Shown here piece after piece: positions 1 through 9,800 of a DNA stretch of 64,000 nucleotides. The first letter of the stretch is position 1, and the number at the start of each line of letters is the position of its first letter. Source of the DNA: Eucalyptus grandis. Lineage: Eukaryota; Streptophyta; Magnoliopsida; Myrtales; Myrtaceae. The position numbers and the translations under genes were made by a program. Under the pieces are notes generated by a model, which had not been told where the DNA came from, did not search any database, and saw only the letters and a program-made list of their open reading frames with translations. Location: assembly GCF_016545825.1 (NCBI RefSeq), contig NC_052618.1, forward strand, positions 1,676,461 to 1,740,460. Direction: 5' to 3'.

Positions 1-560
1 TTTGTCTTTTACGCTGCACCTTTTTCTATGCAATTCTCCCTCCCCTTCCGGAAGCAAACTTTTGTTTTCTTTTTTCATATTTTGTTTTCCTTTTTACTTT
101 TTCTTTTGTTTGTTTATTTTATTTCTTATTTGTCTTTTCCCCATGGTCTTCTTCCTCACGAATTTTTCTTCGTTAGTCTTCTTCTCGCCGACATCTCTAT
201 GCACGTCTTCCCCCAAAACTTCAACTAGACAGCAACACCGGCATAGCAACCAGCAAACCTTCAACCGCCGAACCACCACTGTCTACCGGTTGTCCACTCC
301 AACCGGCGACGACCACCGTTGGCCACGAACGCCGGCGGCCAAACCATTTTCGGGCACAAAAATCCCCCTCGGCTCAAGAAGACACTATTACTCCACGAAA
401 ATCGCATGAAATCGCAATGGGAACATAAAAGACAGGCACAATCCAACGTATATAAGAGCAAACACGAACCAAACCGAGTTTCAACCTGGGTTGCTTCTCG
501 GTTCACTCTGGGACATTTTGTCAAACATATGAGGTGCGCTACTATAACGATGTGTTTTTA
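1..560. other. Intergenic, pyrimidine-rich, no gene seen
   Basis: The first ~230 bases are T/C-rich with no coding signature; the open frames are low-complexity Phe/Leu/Ser stretches. From ~230 to 560 the composition is mixed. I recognise no exon, repeat family or promoter here. Confidence 0.5.
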
Positions 561-797
561 GCTCAACCGACGCTCGAACCATAACGGGATCTTGGACACA
601 CAGACAAACAAGACATCGGAAACAAAAAGTAAGGCGATGCAGGCTGGAGCTCGCGCGAACCAGACGGCCACGAGCTCCAACCTGGTGTACCCGAGAAAGA
701 GATCACACACGAAGGCCTAGGTGACTTACCTGGTTCGGGTGGGGCGCTGTGGCGAACGATGGCTCTCGGGCGGATGAGTGACGATCGCGATGTTTTC

Positions 798-858
798 CTT
801 CGAGCTCTCTCTCTCTCCCTTCGGCTCGTCCTCTCCTTCTCTCTTGCTCTCTCTCGAC
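798..858. repeat. CT-rich microsatellite
   Basis: Imperfect CT/TC dinucleotide tract just beyond the C-terminal end of the BIG GRAIN 1-like remnant. It drives Arg/Glu-rich spurious frames on the minus strand. Confidence 0.7.
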
Positions 859-867
859 CAAAAAACC

Positions 868-1697
868 AGCTGAGAAACCCCTTGATGTGGGCATTTGTGG
901 TCGCCATGACGCTCACCGGGTAGAAACGGACCGTCCCCTTAAGCCCGCTTCTGCGGAGCCGCTCTCGCGTCGAGGGCGAGCGCTTGCTCAGGCACGGCCT
1001 CGAGAGCGAAGAAACAGTGGAAAACGTAGAAGCGGAAGAAGCAGCTTTGCCCCGACTTCAACTTCCTCTCGAGGTTCGCCTCTGCGGGATCGTACCTCCC
1101 AGCGCTCTTCGGCGTCGCGCTGAAGATGGAGTTGATGAAGCTTACCAGCCTCCCGCCGGGCGAGACCCGCTGCTGCTTCACCTTCTTCAGGTTGGTGCAG
1201 ATCCTCGACGCCGCGGACCTGAAGACGCCGCCCTAGTCTTCTTGGCCTTCTCTACGTTCGCCAAACGGAGCATGCCGTATCTCCTCCCTTTTGGCGGCGG
1301 CGACTCTCGTCTTCACGGGCCAGAGCCTGAACGGCGCGAAGCAAGAAGACGACGAACTGGTCATCGTTCTCGCGCCCCTGACGGACTCGGTGTCCGAGAA
1401 CGAGAACCCGCCCGAGCTCGAGTCGGAAGAAATGGACGGGCTCGTACTTGGGCTTCCTGAGCAGCTCCTGCGAAAAATGGCTCCTCTTCGCGTCCGCCGC
1501 GGCATTGGCCCTGTCGCTGCCGCGCTGCTTCTCGACGGAGGAGGCGGACCGCGGGCCCTGCTTCTTGGACAGCGCCTCCCTGCAGGATCTTTGCTGCTCC
1601 GGCTCGCGCTTCGGCTTTGCGTTCGTCGATGGATTAGTGGATCTCGTCGAGGAGCGTGGACGAGAAGGACGGGCCGTTTTCTGCTCTTCTTCTTCAT
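868..1697 (-). pseudogene. BIG GRAIN 1-like pseudogene
   Basis: BIG GRAIN 1-like proteins are plant-specific, plasma-membrane-associated proteins linked to auxin transport and organ size. Reading the minus strand downwards, the family blocks appear in the right order but in shifting frames: an N-terminal FSSTLLDEI-SIDE block near 1665-1635; a Ser-rich SSDSSSGGFSFSDTES block near 1420-1375; NLKKVKQQRVSPGGRLVSF followed by INSIF near 1195-1130; and a C-terminal block with SRPCLSKRSPSTR then GTVRFYPVSVM near 985-905. The frame must change at least five times, several at homopolymer or short repeat runs (for example a G4 run near 1045). An in-frame TAA interrupts the N-terminal block, between the DEIH and SIDE residues, and a TAG lies near 1233. 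The family is usually a short single-exon gene of roughly 300-400 residues, so full length is about represented. Sequencing indels could explain some lesions, but the density in 800 bases and the intact RPN11 exons elsewhere favour a dead gene. Confidence 0.75.
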
Positions 1698-2022
1698 CTC
1701 TCGGAGATACCTTCCCTCTTTCAGTGCCCTCTCGAATCCAGAAGAAGGGCGTCGGGGAGCGGGATCCCGTGCACGGTCGAGCCTCTCTTTGGCTCTCCAC
1801 TCTCTCTCAGGTACTTCTCTCCCTCAAGCTCCCTCTCCCATGTCCTCTCTTGAGCGGCTCTCCTTTTCACCCTTTTCACTTTCTCTTTCCTTTCCTTTTT
1901 CCTGCGGTCCCTCGTCTGCGTTCTGCCCTGCTCTCCAAAGCTGTCGCTTTTGTCGAAGACGAGAATGTTTCCGGCTAGGAGCCGACACGGCTCGTGGAGA
2001 AAATATTCAGTGGTTCGTGCGC

Positions 2023-2045
2023 GCCACGTCATCCGCCGACGTGGC
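2023..2045. promoter_or_regulatory. Palindromic ACGT element, UPR-type bZIP site
   Basis: The sequence shows GCCACGTC, seven bases, then GACGTGGC: a perfect 8-base inverted repeat with two ACGT cores. Read on the minus strand, the first half plus two bases gives GATGACGTGGC, which matches the described XBP1/bZIP60-type unfolded-protein-response binding site. It sits ~510 bases upstream of the bZIP60-like fragment starting at 2557. This suggests that the promoter of a stress-responsive bZIP gene came along with the coding fragment. Function here is inferred. Confidence 0.45.
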
Positions 2046-2304
2046 ACGCACGTACCACTCAGCTTTCGACACTTGTCCTGGGGGACCCGCTGGAAAATGA
2101 AAAGACTCGCTCGTCTCGGCTCGGCTCGGCTTGGCGTGGGACCCACAATCTGGTCAGACTGAGGAGAAAATCATGCGCCATTTTAAAAAAATTTCAGACT
2201 GAGCGAGGTTTCTTCTTCTCTTTCTTCGCGCCTCTCACTCACTCTACCCTCCCTATCTCTCTCTCCGACGAACAGGACGCGACCTCCCATTCTCTCTGTG
2301 CCCT

Positions 2305-2552
2305 CCCTCCGGCGAACCACCGCCAGCAACCGGCGAGAGGACCGCGAGATCTAGCTCCCTCCCTCTGCCCTCCCTCTTTCCGACCGACGAACCACCGCAC
2401 GGGACCGGCGAGAAGACCGCGACCTCCCTCTCTCTCTGCATTCCCTCTTTTCAACCGACGAACCACCGCACGGGCGAGAGGACCGCGAGTAATCGACGAA
2501 CCACTGCACGGGACTGGCGAGAGGATCGCGACCTCCCTCGACGGGACTGGCA
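2305..2552. repeat. Degenerate GC-rich minisatellite
   Basis: A block with the core CGACGAACCACCGCACGGG followed by (AC)CGGCGAGAGGACCGCGA recurs about four times, starting near 2309, 2391, 2456 and 2494, with CCCTC-rich spacers of varying length. Spacing shortens from ~80 to ~38 bases. It lies directly upstream of the bZIP60-like start and gives long spurious open frames on both strands. Confidence 0.6.
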
Positions 2553-2556
2553 CGTG

Positions 2557-2716
2557 ATGTCTCACATCAACCTCGACGGCTTCTTCGGCGACCTCCCTGG
2601 GACCGGCGACGTCTCCAGACTCGGGGCTCTCGACTCGGGGCTCTTGTGGTTCGACGAGATCGAGAACATCCTGATGAAGGACGACGATATCCATGTGCTT
2701 GCTGAGCCGGGGGCTG
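2557..2716 (+). pseudogene. bZIP60-like N-terminal fragment
   Basis: From the ATG at 2557 the frame gives an acidic N-terminus: INLDGFFGDLPGTGDVS, then SGLLWFDEIENILMKDDD ending near AEP. This resembles the N-terminus of plant bZIP60, an ER-membrane unfolded-protein-response factor, where an aspartate-rich start leads to a W-x-EIEN-x-LM motif. After ~53 residues the similarity ends. No basic region, leucine zipper or membrane segment follows in any frame nearby. It is therefore a truncated first exon, not a working factor. Placement in this family is by recalled motif only; another acidic activator fragment remains possible. Confidence 0.42.
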
Positions 2717-2924
2717 AGTGGCCGTGCCGGAGGGACTCGAGCTTCCCGCGGACCTTCGCTTCCCCGGCCCCTCGCCGCCGGCTTCTCCCCGCCTCCTGCA
2801 AGATGCGGCAGCGCGGCCTCAGGTGCTCCGCTAGCTGGTTGATTTCCTCGGTTTCCATGGCGCGTGTTCCGGATTCTCATTTTTTTTGTTTTTGTTTTTG
2901 TTTTTGTTTCATGTGTGGATGACT

Positions 2925-3785
2925 ACTAGTTCTGGGAGTAGGAGGCCGCAGGTCAAGAAGGCTTCGCCGGATAGGCCGCCGTCGATTGTGATTAATGGAG
3001 AGGGCGAAGAGGACGCTACTTTGGCGGAGAGCATGCGTAGCACCGATTGGGAAATTCTGGCGATGACTCGAGGACGATGATTCCGATGGAGTCGTGATTG
3101 ATGTGGAGAACCAGAATGCGATAGAACAAGCTTCCGACGTATGGCGATGGAGACAAATTTGGTATTTTTCTTGTAGCATTTCTAGTGCTTTCTTGGGAAA
3201 TTTTTTTTTTTTTTTAATCTGTCTGGATACGCGTATGCAATGTGCATATTGATTCTAGTTCATGAATATCTCACAAATTAAGAATTTGAGAGCATGTTTC
3301 CTTCAGGGGAGCTGCAATTGTTTTACAGCTTCAAGCACAGTGACACTATTGATGGTTGATGTTGCAGTGCCGCCTATCCTATATACGGGCTTTACTTTTT
3401 GCACTATAGCATCAATGTGGTTGAATTGCAATACATCTACATTGCTCAATTATTAGGTTGTTCTTTCCTTAAAATTAAGAGCTTAGTACACTTGCCCTTC
3501 CTTTTTTGTTCTGTTAGGGACTAGAGAGCAAAGGCTCCATTTGCCTCTGTAATTTATTTTCCCGTCTGTTTTACCTATAGGAAATATGCTCTCATTCCAA
3601 GTCTTTTGAATATCTGTACATGTTCTTATATGGTGTGAGTTGTTACTTCTATAGTAGGCCATCAATCGTTCTTTAAAGATATATTATTAATTCCTTCAAT
3701 TTTTGTGGCTTCAGGCACCATGTTTCGTCGATGGAGTAACTCTCACCACAGTGAGGAAGATGACTCGCTGCAGTTTGAATCTAAG
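2925..3785 (+). pseudogene. Possible STE20/SIK1-like kinase linker fragments
   Basis: A frame from ~2925 gives SRRPQVKKASPDRPPSIVIN and then GEGEEDATLAESM; after a frame change near 3065 it continues DDSDGVVIDVENQNAIEQAS. A second small exon-like piece at ~3715-3785 has an AG acceptor before it and a GT donor after it and reads TMFRRWSNSHHSEEDDSLQ. These acidic and Pro/Ser-rich segments resemble the non-catalytic linker of plant STE20-type kinases such as SIK1, but no kinase motif is present and I rely on memory for the match. The spacing and intron borders indicate a genomic rather than retroposed copy. It could equally be an unidentified protein. Confidence 0.25.
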
Positions 3786-3998
3786 GTAATTAAGATTTCA
3801 AAATTACAGCGCTTGTAAGGACTGGACATTAGAGTGTATCTCCTTGATCGATTGCTCATATTTATCTGATTTCCATGGCTGACCATGTGGTTGACCTAAG
3901 TCAGTAGTTTTTCTAGCCATGAGAAACCGTGAAGTGGCCCTTTTTGCAGATAATACTTTACCGTCAATACACCCCCTTATCTGTACCCCTTTTTGCAG

Positions 3999-4870
3999 AT
4001 CATGGGCATCGGAGGCAAAGTCGGCGGGAATCACAGCGGGGTGATTCGACTTCATCGACTTTCGTTGGGACACTTCATCCCGGAACGCCTGGTCCTAGAG
4101 GCCAGTACATGGTTCCAAGCAGTTACAGTTTCCCAAGGTCGATGAGTACTCCCTCAAGGAAGATTGACGGGAGTTCGGCCACGTCTGGCGGTTCCAGAAG
4201 CGGTGGTTTCCCAAAGTCCAGGACTATGGTGGGCCCTGATGCTCATTCAGGATCTTCGGTTCTCATCTGCCACAAGTGCGGGGAGCAATTCAAGAAGTTG
4301 GATGCTGTTGAAGCTCATCATCTCTCCAAACATGCTGGTAAAATAACATCTTACCTTGAACCACATGATCATATCTGTTTCTGCATTGCCTTAGCAGTTT
4401 CTCATTCTCTGGTCTAAATAAATATAAAATCGTTTGTTTAATTTTGGAGTAGCCTGAACGAACTGGGGATTGAACTTCTGGTTTTTAGCTTATCTGAGGA
4501 TGGAAATTCTTAGACTGAACTGTCAATTTGATTAATGTCATTGCAACTTCTTCTTTTTCCAGTAACTGAACTAAGTGATGGAGATTCATCCAAAAGGATA
4601 GTGGAAATAATCCGCCAAACGAGCTGGTTGAAGTCTGAGCACAGCAGTTGTGGACAGATTGAGAGGGTCTTGAAAGTCCACAACATGCAAAGGACCCTCG
4701 CCCGGTTCGAAGAATATCGAGAGATGGTCAAGATCAGAGCCAGCAAGTTATCCAAGAAGCACCCCCGCTGTTTGGCTGATGGGAACGAGCTCCTAAGATT
4801 CTATGGCACGGCCGTGGCTTGCTCGCTTGGCACCAATTCTCTTGTGCCAAGTGTCAAACAACCGTGTTGA
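3999..4870 (+). pseudogene. C2H2 zinc-finger protein, two-exon fragment
   Basis: Exon 3999-4337 follows a TTTTGCAG acceptor and encodes STFVGTLHPGTPGP, a Pro/Ser-rich stretch, and one zinc finger starting CHKCGEQFKKLDAVEAHHLS with a final His (C-x2-C ... H-x4/5-H). After a phase-1 intron (4338-4562) the second exon continues VTELSDGDSSKRIVEIIRQT, KVHNMQRTLARFEEYREMVK and ELLRFYGTAVACSL, then stops at 4868. These blocks are characteristic of a plant C2H2 family (Arabidopsis At5g54630/At4g27240 type). In that family roughly another 100 residues follow the VACSLG motif and a long N-terminus precedes FVGTL. Both are missing here: the C-terminal end diverges into ~12 unrelated residues. Retained intron and clean splice sites show a copied genomic fragment. 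The finger itself is intact, but as a whole the gene is truncated at both ends. Confidence 0.72.
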
Positions 4871-5325
4871 TATGAATTCAATATTCTATCAAACACTCTT
4901 GAGGCAGTCATTAGTTGGTCCAATTCCTAGTAGAGATACACTAGCAGACACTACTTTTTTGGTGCACCACCAAGAGGCCATAGTCAACTTATCTCGTAGT
5001 CCAGCGGCCAACAAAGAATAGAGCAACATAGATTAGTCCCATTTTAAAGTTTGCCTGCTCTCTCATGCCATGCCCGTCTCTTTTTGCATTGCTCTTGGCT
5101 CTTGTTTCATCTTTGGCTTGGTACATCATCCATCTGTGCATGAGATGCTGTTACAGTTGTAGAAATGCTTTAAATCCATCATTTTGAAGGCTAATATCCC
5201 GAGACCCCTTATTTTCTCACTTCGTTGTGCTGTTAATATGAGAGGATGTATTTCCTCCTCTTTTTAAAGCCAAGTTACGAGAATTCTCCCGATCCAAGAC
5301 TGACGCTTCACATTTTTTGGCGCAG

Positions 5326-5634
5326 GTTGTGAAGTACTTCTTGGATGCTAAGACTTTTCAAAAGGTTAAGTTTGTGTACCTGAAGAACAACGACAGTGTC
5401 GAGCTCATGAGATCATTCTTTGATGAGGAGAACCTTCCTACTGAGTTCGGAGGAAGAGCAAAACTGAAGTACGACCATGAAGAATTCTCTAGGCTAATGG
5501 CTCAGGATGATATTAAGGCAGCCAGTCTGTGGGGATTTGATTGGCAACCTGAGAGGGCCTTTCATGACGGGAACAAGCATTCTGGAGCTGAGGTGGCTCC
5601 TGAGCCTGTTGGGGTTGCACCGCCAGCAAGCTGA
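5326..5634 (+). pseudogene. Sec14/CRAL-TRIO protein, last exon only
   Basis: An acceptor (GGCGCAG) at 5325 precedes an open exon: VVKYFLDAKTFQKVKFVY, DSVELMRSFFDEENLPTEFG, GRAKLKYDHEEFSRLMAQDD, then a divergent Pro/Ala-rich end and TGA. This is the C-terminal part of the CRAL-TRIO lipid-binding fold in small plant Sec14-like phosphatidylinositol-transfer proteins; the LP-x-EFGG motif is the usual end of the domain. The CRAL-TRIO-N domain and most of the lipid pocket should lie upstream, but the 450 bases between the zinc-finger stop and this exon have none of it. The tail after SLWGFD is longer than I expect for the family. A stray last exon fits the gene-fragment mosaic to its left. Confidence 0.68.
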
Positions 5635-6885
5635 GCATCTATACTGCATTCGGTAGGTAGATAAGCAGGCTAATGTGCGCACCCGAATGAACAAACGTGA
5701 TGGTCGTGAACCTGGCTAGTTAGGATGGGTGGCTGCTAACTGTCTCCGGCTATACGTGATATTATATATTAATACAGAGTACCTACAACTGATGATATAA
5801 CTAGCATTCTGCTGGTATAACTTCCCCTGTCGCGGGGACCTGTCTCGATTTCCATATTGGAAAAAATTTGCACCATTTGGTCCATAAACTTATATTGTTA
5901 AACTTCATTCGATATCTAAATTCGACCCTATATTTTCATTGCATTCTTTTTCTCTCAACTTCTCTTCACTCGATATCTCAAACTTCTTTCCCGTGCTTGG
6001 TACGGGCTTATGTCTATCATTCACAGGCTTTGCCAAGTTGGACTTGTCTGGATGCCGTCAGCCAAACCTTAGCAGCGGCTGTTTGCCATCTCTAGCTGAT
6101 CACATTGAAAAGAAATGAGACAACGACGCTGACATGTTCTAATCGAATTGAATGTTGCTCCAAATTTTAAGGATCACTAATTTCATTATTCCTTTTATCT
6201 TTCTTTCTGGGAACAGTTTCCATATGCCCAGGACCGTTTGAGGTATGTATAGTTGCTGTTGTAGAAAGATTTACTGGTCCGCGCGCTCCTCTGTAGTTGG
6301 CTGAGGATCCTTAAACCCTTAACGCTTTTACCTCCTTCAGGTTCTTCCTTTTCATGTGTTTTGTGAGTCTATATAGCCAAAGTATCATGCCCGACAGAAG
6401 AGTCCGCTCGCTCGTTTGAGAGAGGAATTACTTTCCTTCCTTCTTAGAAGGAAAGAACGAAGAAGAAGAGAGAGAAGATAATAAATGTGTGGAGACTGTG
6501 CAGAGGAAAGAGAGAGAGCATGCAAGGCTAGCGTGCAGGCTAGATGAGAGAGAAAGGTGATTATTTTACATGCATAAATTCCATCTTGGCGAGCCAGCCC
6601 CACGACGCTACGCTTCATGATTGGTTGTGGACCATACTTCCTGAGCACCTAATATTTTCTCCTACTTGTCACGTGGCATTGCAAGGCCAAAAACTGTCCA
6701 ATCAACACGTAGAAAAGCAAAGGTCAAAGGTAGGAGAAGGTTTCGACCAAAAAAAAAAAGTAGGAGAAGGTACAATTTTCGTACCTCCGAGATAAGACAA
6801 ACAATGCCAAAAAGGCGCTAAAAACTACTGATTTCCAATCAAATAAAAAAAAATCGCTTATATAAAACAAAAAATCATTGGGGTC
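5635..6885. other. Intergenic, no gene seen
   Basis: Probable 3' flank of the Sec14 exon, with AT-rich text and a GA-rich tract near 6415-6550. Frames of 75-87 residues show no family resemblance. Nothing else is supported. Confidence 0.5.
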
Positions 6886-9800
6886 TAGCTTCGGGAATCA
6901 GACCTCCATGATGCTATTACAATGAGAATATGTGGTTTCATTAAGTATTATTCCGTTAATGTTGTAACTAGTAAATGTGCTATTTTCTATAGAATGACAA
7001 ATAATAGGTACCTAGCTATATCCTAGCCCCATGCACCTATTGAGAAATAGATGTGGAAATTGAATGCAAGAAAGTGAGAATTGCATTAAACAGAATAATA
7101 ATGACTACAAATAAATACTTGAGAAGGATGTCAAGGCCCTTTCGATCATTTTCTGATGTTGAACTTAAAGCTTCTTGTTTTCCTAGAAGATGATGGTCCT
7201 ACTCCTAGATCCAAGTAGTCTATTCTTACATGTTACGGATTACGAGAATGAACAGAAAGTGGGGTACATCTATTGAAGATGCTATTAAAGCAACAATCGA
7301 AGGAGTGCCTCATTGCCCTCCATGATTGATTCCTATAACATTTCTTTCAATCATCCGGTCTAAAAAAACAATGACCCCAAGGTCCAGGAAGCTGCCGACT
7401 ATCCCAAGCTTTGGATGTTGAATGATTTTTCTGTCTCTTATCCATTTGAATGAAGAGAATAAAGGTGCTTATTTCAATATTTTACATGAAGACATTGGTT
7501 CTAACCAAAAAGGAAAAGGGAAAAAACAAATTTTTGGTATTGTTGTCATTGATACCTCTCATGAGAACGCTATGCAACTAAAAGCACTAGTTTCCATAAG
7601 TTGTTAATAGCCTTGTCCTTCCAAGGTTTCCTTTCCATCTCAATTTGCCATTTAATATTTATGTAAAGCATTTATGGGAGAGAAAATGGCACTATGGAAG
7701 CTAATATGAAAATCATCTAAGTATAAGTCTCAAAAAGAAAAAATGGAAGATTTCTTTCTAGGATGCTAAATATGGGTTCAAAAGTGAGCAGCGGATGAAT
7801 TTGAATCTTGTTGGTAATCTTTATTAATCGCATGTCCCAAATATAAGTTATAATCATAAAAAGTTCACAATTTTAACCAAAGATTTCTACTTATAAAAGA
7901 ATTTGAACTTATTAGAAATTAATCTTTATAGAGAGATTGTATATAATTGTTCTACACATCATAACTTTGTTAGTATTCTCATATTCCAAGCCACTAAGCT
8001 CGTGAAAATACTCAAATTTCACGGGACTCTTGTAAAAAAAAAAAAGATAATTGGAAAGAAGAAACAATTATTAATGAAAGTGCATAGACCCTGGTTAGAT
8101 GTATGCTTTCCCTCTTTCCTATCTATCTTACCATTAATGGGGACGGGAGATGGCTATTTTGAACTATTTAAATTAAAATTATATGGTGTGTCTAAAGCAA
8201 TTTATAAAGTAATTTATACGGTGGAAATAGGTGCTGTCATTTTTGGTTAAAATTATGTGAAATCTGAGGCATTCATCGCCATATACCTAGAATTGTCCTT
8301 CGAAGGATGTGCAAACTCTATGGTCTCCACCATTAGAAGAGTTCATGGAGAGTTTATGGCTTGATTAATAAACAAGAAAGGAAGTGCTCAGCTTTGTTAT
8401 GCTTGCTTACCATGTGATGCTCAATGCTCTAAAAAATATACGTGCATTGAAAATTATAATATCTCCTTAATTAGTCACCTTAGCAAATATATGCCCATGT
8501 ATTTAACAATGGACTGGAAAATGGTGCAGAAATGGGATGGCAATTTCTTTCTTTTGACTTGTTTGGCAACTTAATAAAATAGGAAAATTGAAGACTCGGA
8601 AAAAAAAATCAGTTTTTCTTTGAATTTTATCTTCGCTCTTTTTCGTAAATGCAAGAATGTGGGCAAACGATTTGCAAAGTATTTGTCAATGGGATCCCCT
8701 TCGTTTGAAGAGGCAAATAGAAATCAAAGTCGACAGGATTAAGGATAGTCGAACAGATCTAATCGTATCCACCAAAGTCCAAATTATTATATGGATATTT
8801 CCAAAACATTTTATAGAAACATTGCAAAAAACCTAACCATCTTTACTTATTCGAAATCGCAATTTGCACCATATCTAATCTTAAGATACTATACTTTCGC
8901 ATATGATACGCTCTCACTTTTTAAACAATGATAATTTTTTCTCCATGTTTTTCCTAAAGTAAAATGTAGGGTTTCGAGTAAAAAAGACATCCCGATACAG
9001 ATGAGAGACTGGAAACAACGGTTAACAAATTTAAAATTCCACTAAGAGAGGAGAGGAGAGAGAGTGGAGGGACCTTGAACACATAATCAAGATACCCACA
9101 TGACCAAAAAAGAAAATAACAAATAATAAAGACACCCAGATGGCAAATGGGCACCAAGGGGAAAAGAAAGAGGTGGTGGGGCCAGCCAAAAATAGAGAAA
9201 TATACATGAAAAGGAAAAAAAAAATTGCCCGACTTCTGTTCCCATTGGGAGAAGAGAAGCACAGGATCTCAGTGACGGCCATGTTTTCTTAAAATTTGCC
9301 AAGTAGCTAAATAGCTATTTAAATTATCCTTTTCTTTTTTTTAGGTAAAAAGATAGCTGATAGATATTAAAGATTTACTAGCCCCCAAAGAAAAATTAAT
9401 TTTGATCCAAAGATGACCGGAGTTTGATAGTTTTGATGAAGAAAATATTTTCCTTAATCAATATGTCTAATCATTGACTAGGTTTTTCTATTATTATTTT
9501 ATTTTATGTATACATGTCTTTGGAGGGAATAAATAGATGCACAAGCTCCTTTTCCAAATTGATGAAAATCACATGCAAGTTAGATGAATTAAATTTTGTT
9601 GAGGTTTTCCTCAATGGCTAATGAATTATGAAACATTTTATTATTATTATTTGCAATCTCAAGATATTTTATGCTGCTTTTTTTAGTGTAATTAATATTT
9701 CAAAAAGATAAATTGAAGCGGTGAGCTTTTTATTCACCAAAACACAGTGTGAAAATATAAAAATAAAAAATTATAAGTATCCCGGTATCGGGTGTCTCAT

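Noticed and set aside
984..2100. Long plus-strand frames of 158-269 codons
   Set aside because: They are GC-rich shadows of the minus-strand BIG GRAIN 1-like remnant and its flank; translations are Leu/Arg/Ser-biased with no family blocks.
1994..2880. Frames of ~190-213 codons on both strands
   Set aside because: Caused by the degenerate GC-rich minisatellite at 2305-2552; repeated Pro/Arg text, no start context or domain.
8954..9302. Overlapping minus-strand hydrophobic frames (71-102 codons) in the left arm
   Set aside because: The equivalent frame in the right arm (34024-34404) is altered in sequence and length; no conserved start, and Phe/Leu-rich translation comes from T-rich DNA.
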